A DNA stretch of 64,000 nt, taken from Notospermus geniculatus (Eukaryota; Nemertea; Pilidiophora; Heteronemertea; Lineidae). Location: positions 12,911 through 76,910 of the forward strand of contig NMRB01001319.1 of the NCBI GenBank assembly GCA_002633025.1. Direction: 5' to 3'. Below the pieces are notes generated by a model, which saw only the letters and a program-made list of their open reading frames with translations, made no database searches and was not told where the DNA came from. Below are positions 52,808 through 63,078 of this stretch, in pieces (positions within the stretch are counted from its first letter, which is position 1; each line of letters opens with the position of its first letter). The translations under genes and the position numbers were made by a program.

Positions 52808-54684
52808 TTAGGAGACAATTTCACAAGGTACGATGATACACACAAGCTGTTTCTTTTTCTCATCAATCAGTTCCCACTGTACCAAGAGTTTCACCTGAAA
52901 GGGAAAAATAAATTTTACACTTCAATCATTCAGGAATTTTTTTAAAAACTTAAAAATTACTTTCATTGGGGACAAGAAACATGACTTGAAGGACAAGAAT
53001 TTTCGAACTACTGTCCACTGTCTGTGCAATGACACCAAAACTTATACATCGTTTACTCACTTTGGGGTATACTTTCTTAACAGGAATTGCCGTCTTATAA
53101 GAATATGTGTTGCCGCTCTTCAGCGGACAAGTCAAGCTGCAGTTCTTACATCCATCTGAATTGGGGAGGGGGAAGGGGACGTGGACTTCATCAATGATGC
53201 CGTGCACAACTGCTGTCACTGTTTTCGTCTGCTCTTCTGCAAATAGATTCAAGAGATTTCAGATTAGCTATTGTGTTGTAAAGGGGATGCCGTTAACCTA
53301 TTCCTCGGTTGCGACATGCGCCATCTTTTACTAGAACGGGTCACAATTTAGCAAAGGAAAGAATTATCGTGGTAGCTGGCACTGGACCAAAAAGCATCAC
53401 ACTTACTTGAAATGAAATCAATTTCCACCGTTGCACTTTTTCCCTTTTTCAGTAGACAGGCCCCACTTGCTTGTCCATTAATGATCACATTCTTGATCGT
53501 TGAGCCTGAAAAATGATAAGCCAGGCTTTGTAAGGTGCGGTACATAAATATAATATCCATCCATCGCAAGTGGCCTACCCTACATCTAGGCTTGGGGGCC
53601 TCAATTAAGTGTCGCATATTACACAATGGCTGGTATTCATAAAAGTTAGCAAATGCTACTTAAGATTAGCACAGCGAGGTCCGATGTAAATGTGCAGCAA
53701 AACTTGAAATAGGCCTAGGCTCCTCGAAGCATTTGATCTGCCATCCTCGCACCCAGGGTGTTCACACCGGCTCCCCTTCTCGCGCTTGTTTCATTGAGGG
53801 AGGGTATGACCGTAAATGTTCTGAGATTCTCAGGATGTTGATTTGCTAGCTTTTAAGAAATCATCACTGGACCAATGTGGACGCATGATCATGTGATGAT
53901 ATTCCATCGTTTTGTGCTTGTACATAAATCTCTCCACAGTCGCAGCCCCTAGCCTGCTACCGGAAGTATTATCTGATCATAGTAACAACTTTTGGAGGAA
54001 TTAATTCCTCCTTGGAGGAGGAATTATACTGACCTCCAAGGTAACTAAATGACAAGTACAGCAGACCGGCATGACCGGTAGCCTGGATACACAGTGCAGG
54101 CCTACTGTTGTTGCTAGCCTATAGATGTGTACCGAAAATTCCGGACCATGTTTGCATGAGTGACGTGACGTCGTAGTGCATCCAACACATGCTGATGCAT
54201 TGCGACGTCGTGACGCCATGTAAACATGGTCCGCAATTTATGGTACATGACTATAGGCCTAATACACAATAGGCCAGGGGCCGGTTGCACAAAACTCATG
54301 TTAGCGCTAACATGGTGTTAGCGCTAACTTTTATGTTAGATGACGTCAAAATCCATTGTCATTTTACGTCATTTAACATCATGTTAGCGCTAACATCATG
54401 TTAGCGCTAACATGAGTTTTGTGCAACCCAGCCCTGCCCTACAACAAATTGAAAATGAAATTGAAATGAAAATGGAATGTTCGATCTTTCTTCTTACGTT
54501 CAGGTTTAGCGGCACAATTGCCGAATTTTTTGAGGCCTCTGGATGAGTGAAATTTCAGCGCATCAGATGAGACATATGAAATTGTGGAAATGATGAAAAT
54601 CAAACACAAAAGTAACTGCTTCAGCAGTAAATTGGAGCAAAACTTGTTCATGATTGCAGAATTCCTTGTTCGACCATCCACCAT
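52808..54684 (-). CDS. NPC2-like sterol-binding protein (ML domain)
   Basis: Four exons on the minus strand: 54684-54498, 53505-53407, 53236-53061 and 52894-52808; phases agree. The reading frame is 182 aa from the first ATG, which has a good CAAAATGG context; an internal Met 12 residues in (MNKFCSN) would give a classic signal peptide start. The hydrophobic LLLCLIFIISTISYVSS is the secretion signal. The ML domain is recognisable: AVVHGIIDEVHVPFPLPNSD, GCKNCSLTCPLKSGNTYSY, AIPVKKVYP, VKLLVQWELIDE. NPC2 carries cholesterol inside lysosomes and hands it to NPC1; that role is inferred here. Cysteines partly differ from vertebrate NPC2 (one of a conserved pair absent, extra ones near the middle and the C-terminus). 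A minus-strand AATAAA lies at 52287-52292. Confidence 0.92.
54277..54434. mobile_element. MITE with GGGGCCGGTTGCACAAAACT ends and GTTAGCGCTAAC repeats
   Basis: Terminal inverted repeats beginning GGGGCCGGTTGCACAAAACT and closing GTTTTGTGCAACCC enclose four copies of the palindrome GTTAGCGCTAAC. It is about 158 bp, inside intron 1 of the NPC2-like gene, and related at its ends to 827-940 and 26167-26269. Confidence 0.85.
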
Positions 54685-54702
54685 TTTGTACGCCGGGTTT
54701 CT

Positions 54703-54712
54703 GTCACATGAT
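54703..54712 (-). promoter_or_regulatory. TFE/MITF-type E-box upstream of the NPC2-like start
   Basis: GTCACATGAT (TCATGTGA on the gene strand) is a palindrome-like M-box about 20 bases upstream of the first ATG. MITF/TFE factors bind this octamer and control many lysosomal genes; use here is an inference. Confidence 0.35.
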
Positions 54713-54882
54713 TTGGTGGGGTGATTTCAACCTCGTTCCCATATAACTAGTTTGGTTCCCGAACCCACCGCTAGGGCTATGAGGGTTCGGTATTGGCTTC
54801 CGAGCATTTCCTTTTATGGCGTTACTATTTTTAGAATCACAATGAAAACATAGGCACGTGGTTGGGAAATGTCAAAGCGAAT

Positions 54883-57632
54883 TCAACATGTTGAAGGGGA
54901 AAGCCTAATGTTTTCGGCCACTACGAACGCAACCATCGAATTTATTTGATTCAGAGGCTGGTAAANATCAGTCATCATCCGCACGAATTCTGAAAACAAA
55001 CCATTGACTTGTCAGAGTTTCTCATTTGAATTCGTGGGACTTTATCAGAAGCTTCCTCCGGACTGAAACCCACAGCACAAAGGGATCAGACTGGACGTGT
55101 CGCAAGTGGAAATCAGGTGTAGCAGTAAAACGTGTCCCCCTGTAAAAAGTGTCCACTTCTATTGTTCGAATGACGGAATAAGCGGCATGGGTAAAGAAAC
55201 CAATTGTCAGAGATTAAAATGTAACAATAGGATCTTTTGTTCCCGGACAGTTTTTCCTAGGACGTTCTTTCCCTTCACAGCTGTCATAGATCTAGATGCA
55301 ACGGAGACTTTGTGAATACCAACTGTGGGCTCCAAGAATGTGAAAAAATTGTTTATATAAGGACGTAATGCAATGTTTTCTGCGTGACTTCGCCAAACAG
55401 TATAGGCGCCAAAGTCAACATGTACGGGTGTATTGTTATTTTAGAAAAAAATGCATATGGAGTCAGCTACAATGCGCCAGGGCCGACGGACAAAAAGCAT
55501 TATCATCACATATCCACTCTTACTGGCATCGCTTTCTATCACTTACCATCAAACTGTATCTTCCCGTCTTTGTTGTCATCCGCTTCCTTTATCATGTCCT
55601 CTAGTTCTGTATCAGATAATTTCTCCCCAAGTGATATCATGACATCTTTGAGATCAGCCAGAGTGATATATCCCCGGTTTTTCTTATCAAAGATGTTAAA
55701 TGCTTCTCTAAGTTCCGAATCATCGCTGCTCCCTTCGGCTGTTTTCCGGATCATTAGATCACAGAATTCTTCAAAATCAATTTCGTCATTTCCTGAAAAG
55801 CAGACGACAGAGATGCGATCAAATGTTCTTATTCTGTGGTCCAGCGCTTACCGACGCGGAACCTACACCTGTAGGTGACAGCACTGATGGTAAGCCAAGC
55901 TCGCCAGAGATGTAATCCGTTAATTTTGGGATCAATGTCAAATTCAACCATGGAGGTATTTTATTCCATGATTCAACCAGCGACTTCGGCCCATGATGAA
56001 GGAGCGACGACGTGTCAGATAATAGTTGAGATGTCTCCTCTAGCGTACATTCTACGGGTACTTGACAGACTGGCACGTACGCGACGCGTCGTGTCGTGCA
56101 GTTCCGCCAATCATTCTTCGGTAGGTGTTTCGGTCCGTGTTACCGCCTCCCTGATTGGTTAAACGCTTTCCCGGCGCGTTGCTTACGCGTCATCTGTCAC
56201 CGCCTTTAGTGTCACACCGCTCAGCCTCACTTCGACTTCGGGTCGCATTTCCATCACGGACCAACACGCCCCCCCCCCCCCACCACCAGAAGCCTTACCA
56301 TCAGCATCAACCTCCTGCACCATTGCGTTCAATTCTTCCTTGGTTGGATTCTGTCCCAAAGATTTCATGACAGACTCGAGCTCAACTGTTGTGATGGATC
56401 CACTGCCATCCTTGTCGAACACACTGAAGGCCTGCTTGTATTCTGCGATAGAAGTGCCACCATGAAAGCATATCTAGCAAAAAGCATCAGAAGGATTCAG
56501 TTGTTCATAATAAAGACATGGCCTCTTGAGCAATTATGGCGTGTTATGAGGTAATCAGTGGTTCTTACTACTCCCCCTAACGTCACAAGACCGCACACCA
56601 CTGACCGCTCAGAGGGTCACATTTTTGTAATTTGCAAAATGCGGAGATTTGAGTAACTCGGGGCAACTTCGCTTCACATTATTTTGTGGTGAATGAACTG
56701 ATCAAACTAGGGCCTACATCTTACCTTCCAATTGCTGTGGCGGCAACTTCGCTGACTGAAAAAAAACAACCACGATATGTTTATACGAAGTTGTGATTGG
56801 GGTTGTCATGTGGGAAGAAGGACACCAAGTCCATCGTGCGAGTTCAGTCTCGCGTCATCAGCCATCATACACCTTTCAGGTTGGCGAGAAGATCGGCGGC
56901 GATTAGATCACTTGCGATATCGCCTGGTGTGCTGCTGGCTTGGCCGCGGCTTCAAGGAGTATGAAATCAATCATACACAGTCATCTATTGATAGGCCTAT
57001 CAATTGGTGTTGACTGACAAAGAAGGACGTCAACCATAACCGAGAGATCATCGTAATCAGAGTGACATGTTGTTTGGTAAAGGACGTGTTCTCAATTCAA
57101 GTCAAATAGATTCTATACCTACGACTTGCCACGTTTGATTGGCGCATACTGATTTATAGGCCTCTTGCCCATAAAATCAGACAGCCAGATATTTCATTAC
57201 ATGGCCAAGTTGACATTTTGACGGATAAAGTTGATGGTTCACATTTCCCAAAGACGGTCGGGTAAACATCGAATAGGCCCGGGTTGACGAAGTCTCTCCC
57301 TCTCCCTCGGACGTCTTTCCATTTTTAATGGTTCTCCATTTAGACCAAGCAACGAAATACATGTAGTGTGAAAAACAACACTTGCCAAACAGCAGTCAGT
57401 AGTAAGAATGCCTGCTCAAGATTTAAAGGTTTCCACCGCTTCTCGAGCGCCGATGATCCCCGAAACTGATCTATTCCAGTAGGCCTAGGCCTAGATGATG
57501 TTTGGAATGAAGAGAGAATGTCATATCGGCCATGAAAAAGGCGCATGCCAGAATCTCCTTCTCCGGATGTGTGAAACCACATTCTAAAACCACCTCCATG
57601 TTGAAACCTACCCCTATCTTTTCCGCCGCCAT
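54883..57632 (-). CDS. Calmodulin/troponin-C-like protein with four EF-hands
   Basis: Exons on the minus strand: 57632-57612 (MAAEKIG), 56755-56725, 56442-56299, 55792-55547 and 54989-54883; phases agree (549 nt, 182 aa). EF-hand loops: [12 protein letters not shown] and [12 protein letters not shown] (both canonical), [12 protein letters not shown] (residues 3, 5 and 12 unfavourable, probably not binding), [12 protein letters not shown] (canonical, followed by FVRMMT). The last loop is completed only by joining exons 4 and 5, which supports the structure. [10 protein letters not shown] and IDFEEF resemble troponin C, so a muscle or general calcium-sensor role is possible; I cannot choose. 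The short first exon is inferred. The C-terminal extension after FVRMMTD runs through an ambiguous base at 54966 and may be wrong. Confidence 0.8.
56063..56209. mobile_element. MITE copy within an intron of the EF-hand gene
   Basis: It begins GACAGACTGGCACGTACGC and ends TGTCACCGCCTTTAG, sharing GTTCCGCCAATCA and GTGTTACCGCCTCC with the copy at 22236-22372. It lies between EF-hand exons 3 and 4. Confidence 0.7.
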
Positions 57633-57699
57633 CGTAGCCTCGAGTCCGTTGCTGTCACCGCTCTTCCTCTGCTCAGTAGGCCTAGTATCCGTGGGCCTA

Positions 57700-58110
57700 G
57701 CTAACGCACTCCTAGCTAGGCAGAGAATCACAGTGGGTCTTGCGAGCCCAATAGCTAGCTTGTGAATAAGTTAATCGGTTAATACGAGCGCTAGCCTATT
57801 GTTGATATCGACGCCGACTGGAACATGCACAAGTTGCCTTTGCCACTCTCCATGTGGTGTGGTCGATAGGCCAACAACACAATCCCTTCCCCTGACGCAA
57901 TTAATGCCGATTTACAAACACTAAACCAAAGATTTAGTATAGTTCACGACATGTATTTATTTAACACTCTGTAAGTCATTGTAAAGCTTATAATATTTAT
58001 TTAAGGGTGAGCAACAGGAAAACATTTATTTGATAATAGCAATAGCATATACAGTAGTTTGGCGGTGCTAAATCACCGCTTGGATTTGGTCCGTCAGCAG
58101 GGCTATGACC
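57700..58110. other. Intergenic, no gene seen
   Basis: This is the 5' flank of the EF-hand gene. No clear TATA box, RNA gene or exon was recognised. Confidence 0.35.
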
Positions 58111-58125
58111 AGCAATTATAGGGCC

Positions 58126-58270
58126 GACGGTCAACTTTGACTCGGTCGACGGTCAATTTTCACTCAATCGACGGTCAACTTTGACTCAATCGACAGCCAA
58201 CTTTGACTCAATCGACGGTCAACTTTGACTCAATCAACGGCCGACTTTGACTCAATCGATGGTCAACTCA
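58126..58270. repeat. 22-bp minisatellite containing AP-1 sites
   Basis: About seven units of GACGGTCAACTTTGACTCAA (plus TC) are present. TGACTCA, the AP-1 consensus, is exact at 58182, 58204, 58226 and 58248, each 22 bp apart, i.e. about two helical turns. It lies between the EF-hand and vWA genes. Confidence 0.9.
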
Positions 58271-58747
58271 GCCGGACTTCATGCAGCCACTTCGTGTGGA
58301 AGGAGGTTTACTTATCCACTCTGTAAGCATTGATTGCAAATTTCGTGATTTGATAAATTAGCGGGAATGGTGCCGCGGTGCGGTTGGGAAGCCGAGAAGT
58401 GTTGACCGAGCGCAATTGATTTTATTCTGTTCACATGGCTTCTGACTGGTAACCAAGTTACTCCAATCAATTATGAATGGATCCCTGACTCGTTCACATT
58501 GTAAGTACTTGGGACAATGATAAATGATGGTAAAGTCCGTTCCACGTGGTCACATTTTTCATCAAATTTAAATTGGCAAAAAAGTTGTTTAATTTTATTG
58601 AGTGCATCATTATTTTATATGCGCCATCGTAAGCCGTGAAAACCTCCATGCCTGGACTGTTGGTGACTAGGGTGGAAGTGACATTTCCATATTATGATGT
58701 CCGGTCATCGGGGGGGGGGGGTCCCGTCATCCGGGGGGAGGGGGGTT

Positions 58748-58885
58748 CAATAGAGAGTTTTCGCAAAGCCCCCGAAACGCCAACGCGAACGCCATTCCCA
58801 TTGTTCGACGCCACGAAGAGAACAGCGAACATAAGGACAGACGTTCACGTAGGCGTTTCGGGGGATTTGCGAAAACTCTCTATTG
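58748..58885. mobile_element. MITE with CAATAGAGAGTTTTCGCAAA ends
   Basis: Terminal inverted repeats of about 37 bp, CAATAGAGAGTTTTCGCAAA extended by CCCCCGAAACGCC, flank a 138-bp noncoding body. It lies between the EF-hand and vWA genes. Confidence 0.88.
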
Positions 58886-59383
58886 ATTGATTTCGATATG
58901 TGACGAATCAAGAAGCATTTTCCCGCTCACCGGGCCGTCAGCAACAAACACGTGACTCGTTAATCTCCTTTACACAACGACATGTTGTTTGTTTATTTAC
59001 AAAAAAGAAGACAGTAACCTGCAGATACGTATATACATACATTACAATGCCAACTTTGACCACAACAGTATCTCTCTAACTTTCGATATGACTAGCACTG
59101 GTTAATAGCCTGAAACATGGATGACAGCACAATAGTAACGTCACTTTATTACATAATTTCCACAAAAAAGCGAATTTGGCCTACAAATTGTACATGAAAT
59201 AATGTATCCAAGCATGACATTCTATCGCTGCTATTTTTGCTGCTATGTACAATATCTTTACAACATATTCACATAAACTAAGTATCATCGATTTGAAAAC
59301 TACTCGTATGCGGAGAAACACCCCGCCACCAACAAGCCAACTGTTCAAAATCTCTTCATGTAATGTCAAGAAGTCCATCATGT

Positions 59384-61473
59384 TTAGAATTTGTCGCTAG
59401 ATATTTTGATACCCCTCCTCATAACCAGTCTATGTTGCCGCCTGCCGTAGGCACCCTTATTCCAAGCGTATTCCAAGTTCATTCTGACCGCACTCCCAAC
59501 TTCGCGAGCACCGGACACACTTCGGTCATCAATGTCAACCTTAGGTGGCAGCACCGCCCGTCTGATGTAAACGTCACAGTCTTTTGTGATGACGTCATTG
59601 ACTTGTGAGGTCAGGTGCTCATTGTTGAAAATGGCAGTGTCAATATTACACGATTTCTTGAATCCGTTCGTCAACCGAGAGTACACGGCGTAGATCCTTC
59701 GAGAATCAGGCACTTTCACACCAACTTCATAAAACGTTGGTTTGTCAGTGTCACTCTTGAAAACTTTGACCCTTCTGAATCCAACAGAGCCCGATCGCGA
59801 GGGAATCCAGTATTTTGCCAGACGGTTGTTCGGTTTTGTCTTGGTGATGAGGCGTTGCCATCTGGACCATTCCAGCGACATATGGGGGAGTTTGATCATC
59901 TTTTCGCGAAGACGTCTCTTTGGGGCAGATCGGCGACTCTTGCTCATCGTTTTGGCTGATGGGGTTTTCCGGCTCCTTGAGGTCGAACTGCGCTTCTTCA
60001 GGGATGTGCGCTGTAAAGAGAAAAATGGAAACATTAGGCACGTCACGTGACTATAAGATGACGAATCGGCGATCAAATTCAGTTGCCAACTATGACGTCA
60101 TCCTCTCGGTTCAGATGGTGGTTGCGTCCCATTGGTCAAGAATTAACATAAGAGGAAGTGGGACCTACCTTTTTCGATGTCGTTTTCTGAGTCCTAGTCG
60201 CAGGGGCGCTCGCTGGCGTTGTGCCAGTCTCAGCATCGCTGTCGTCGGTAGGCGTGGCACTCCCTGTCCCACTATCACTATCGTCATCGCCTCCACGTCT
60301 CAGGGTTTTCAACATAGCGTCCATCTCGCGGGAGATGGCCGTGCCGCGGGATCGAACCTCGTGCTCATAGGCCTGGAAAGCAAAGCAATAATTGTTATTG
60401 TATAAGTTTCTGGTGATTTGTGGCAGGATCACGACAGCAAAAAGGTGTCATCCGTTTTTGTATCAACAACTGCAGACGACATCATGCCTACCTTGAAGAA
60501 ATCAGCGCCATGTTCCCTGTAGCAGATGCCCATCATCATATCAAAGATGTTGTTCCAGTCTTTCAGTTCCAGATATTTGCCGTCAGTTTTGGAGGCCAGC
60601 TTCTTGTAGAAATCTTCAGAGCAGCTGTTGCCACAGTTCACGCCGTAGATGCGTACACCCTGAAATAGGCAGTGTAACCAATTGGAGAAACAATGCAATG
60701 AAAATCATGCATTTTATATTCATTAACAAAAAAATAATTTAACAAAAACATTGGGCGGTGGTGTTGGGACCCGAAAATCACGAAATAGTGGTCGTGAAAG
60801 ATTTCCGAGCGGTGACGTCAGTGTCGCCATCTCTTGACAAATCATTGAACTGGGTGGAGACGCTCGATCAAATCGGTTGAAGAGCGATTGCCGCAAAAAT
60901 GATATGAGTGAGTTGTTGATAACAATAACATACCTGAGAAGAAAGACTGTCGATTTCGTTTCTCCAATCCAGCTTCAGTTTATTCTGCGGATAATCCGGC
61001 TCATGTGGATTAGCGTCTCCAATCATGACCAATGACCTCTGTGTTCCTGGGCTCCAGGAAAGTTTTGTCCGAACCTCGTATAGAACCAACTCATAGCATT
61101 CATCCGCATCACCTCCACCTGTCGATTTCACATTGTTGACGAAGTTCACAAGTTTTGTGACGTCATTTGTAAAGTCCACATATTTTGTGACGTAATTATG
61201 CGCATCGCAGTAATCACCGTGCGCAAACACAGCCATCCGTAGACCGGGGATGTCCTTCTGCAGACGGTTGATCATGTCCGTCAGGTTCTTCCTGACTTGG
61301 ACCAGGCAAGATGACATAGAACCAGTCGTGTCAAAGGAAAAGACGATTTCCATTGGTCCGCCCGGTCCGACGGGAAATGGTGCGGCTGATGCTGCGTCAT
61401 CGTCGAAACGGGTGCGCTTAGGCGTTGATGCTCCAACACTCTCAGTCTCAGTTATTTTCCTTTTCCCGAGCAT
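59384..61473 (-). CDS. Uncharacterised von Willebrand factor A-domain protein
   Basis: Four exons on the minus strand: 61473-60934, 60659-60492, 60372-60169 and 60010-59384, all phase 0 (1539 nt, 512 aa). Residues 41 to about 235 form a vWA domain: MEIVFSFDTTGSMSSC gives the metal-site motif D48-x-T50-x-S52, with D153 in VMIGDANPHEPD and STGGGDADE as further metal-site candidates. There is no signal peptide; the N-terminus has GKRK and PKRTR and exon 4 has SRRSAPKRRLREK, so nuclear location is possible. Residues 237-304 are acidic and Ser/Thr-rich (GGDDDSDSGTGS). The last about 200 residues, including YWIPSRSGSVGFRRVKVF, match no family I know. The function is unknown. A TATA box lies upstream and a minus-strand AATAAA at 59145-59150. 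Confidence 0.88.
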
Positions 61474-61609
61474 GATGGAGTGGTTCAGTCGGTTGTTGGT
61501 ATCTTTTCAGAAAGAATTTGTTGAATGTCTCAGTAGACTCGCTCTCCACCACTAGACGTGATCAGTTGAACAGCTCAGTTGAATATGCCAGAACTGACGG
61601 CCGACCGCG

Positions 61610-61617
61610 CTTTTATA
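61610..61617 (-). promoter_or_regulatory. TATA box of the vWA gene
   Basis: TATAAAAG on the minus strand lies 137 bp upstream of the vWA start codon. A transcription start about 30 bp downstream would give a 5' UTR of about 110 nt. There is no intervening ATG in a competing long frame. Confidence 0.6.
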
Positions 61618-62027
61618 CCCGAGAAAATCAATAGCAGACGAGAACAAGCTCGGGCAAGCCTGGCTTGTCGAGGATTCCCTTGCCAATAATGACGTCATGA
61701 ACGTGTCTGAACATGTTGACGGGCCTGATCCTCTAACGTGCTTCACGGCAGGACAGGAAACCAGTCAAGAAGTATCCTGGTGACGAGGTTGCTGAAAAGT
61801 GGGATAGCTGGATTTCGGTGAAACAGCAGGCAGTGTGCAAAATCATCATACGTGTTCTTTTTCTAATTTCGTCGCGATGAAGACGATTTTAGTCAGTTTT
61901 AAGAATGCTGCCAAATAGGCCTGTTAACAGCTGCTCAGCACACGCTTCACTCGTCCCCAGTGCACACTGCCGATTTGAATGTGCCTGTATGATACACTAC
62001 CATTTTTAACCACCCGTTCGTCAAGCA

Positions 62028-62100
62028 GCCCGGCTAGCTCAGTCGGTAGAGCATGGGACTCTTAATCCCAGGGTCGTGGGTTCGAGCCCCACGTTGGGCG
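62028..62100 (+). tRNA. tRNA-Lys (anticodon CTT)
   Basis: This is a complete 73-nt cloverleaf. The acceptor GCCCGGC pairs with GTTGGGC (two G-T wobbles), the D-arm contains TAGCTCAGTCGG (A box), and the anticodon loop CTCTTAA has CTT at 62061-62063. The T-arm contains GGTTCGAGCCC (B box). There is no intron and no encoded CCA. As remembered, it is identical to vertebrate tRNA-Lys-CTT, so it is very probably functional. Confidence 0.97.
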
Positions 62101-62105
62101 CACAC

Positions 62106-62110
62106 TTTTT
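62106..62110 (+). terminator. Pol III T-run terminator of tRNA-Lys
   Basis: Five consecutive T residues begin six bases after the tRNA 3' end, the usual RNA polymerase III stop. Confidence 0.85.
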
Positions 62111-62269
62111 CTTCCATCTGTGCCTAATTTTTTTTCTTCCCATTTTTTCTTCTCATTTGTTTCTTTATCAACACGTTATCACAAAACATGTGCGAAAAGA
62201 CAATCGTTAATACAGGTTTTCCGTCGGTTCTAGCCACCTCACGGATTAACTGAAGAACTATATTCAAGT

Positions 62270-63078
62270 NNNNNNNNNNNNNNNNNNNNNNNNNNNNNNN
62301 NNNNNNNNNNNNNNNNNNNNNNNNNNNNNNNNNNNNNNNNNNNNNNNNNNNNNNNNNNNNNNNNNNNNNNNNNNNNNNNNNNNNNNNNNNNNNNNNNNNN
62401 NNNNNNNNNNNNNNNNNNNNNNNNNNNNNNNNNNNNNNNNNNNNNNNNNNNNNNNNNNNNNNNNNNNNNNNNNNNNNNNNNNNNNNNNNNNNNNNNNNNN
62501 NNNNNNNNNNNNNNNNNNNNNNNNNNNNNNNNNNNNNNNNNNNNNNNNNNNNNNNNNNNNNNNNNNNNNNNNNNNNNNNNNNNNNNNNNNNNNNNNNNNN
62601 NNNNNNNNNNNNNNNNNNNNNNNNNNNNNNNNNNNNNNNNNNNNNNNNNNNNNNNNNNNNNNNNNNNNNNNNNNNNNNNNNNNNNNNNNNNNNNNNNNNN
62701 NNNNNNNNNNNNNNNNNNNNNNNNNNNNNNNNNNNNNNNNNNNNNNNNNNNNNNNNNNNNNNNNNNNNNNNNNNNNNNNNNNNNNNNNNNNNNNNNNNNN
62801 NNNNNNNNNNNNNNNNNNNNNNNNNNNNNNNNNNNNNNNNNNNNNNNNNNNNNNNNNNNNNNNNNNNNNNNNNNNNNNNNNNNNNNNNNNNNNNNNNNNN
62901 NNNNNNNNNNNNNNNNNNNNNNNNNNNNNNNNNNNNNNNNNNNNNNNNNNNNNNNNNNNNNNNNNNNNNNNNNNNNNNNNNNNNNNNNNNNNNNNNNNNN
63001 NNNNNNNNNNNNNNNNNNNNNNNNNNNNNNNNNNNNNNNNNNNNNNNNNNNNNNNNNNNNNNNNNNNNNNNNNNNNNN
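62270..63078. other. Assembly gap (809 N)
   Basis: An unbroken run of N. Any open frame read across it is meaningless. It begins 170 bp after the tRNA gene. Confidence 1.

Noticed and set aside
55019-55065. Alternative fifth exon of the EF-hand gene ([13 protein letters not shown] then stop)
   Set aside because: Splice site is usable and in phase, but the exon at 54883-54989 completes the EF-hand loop with glutamate 12 and FVRMM, far better for the family.
55384-55878. 164-codon plus-strand ORF
   Set aside because: Antisense shadow of EF-hand exon 4.
59742-60050. Overlapping ORFs on both strands over vWA exon 4, including one beginning in the AHIPEEAQFDLKEPENP frame
   Set aside because: That frame breaks the phase-0 junction with exon 3; the RTSLKKRSS frame joins correctly and stays open to the exon end.
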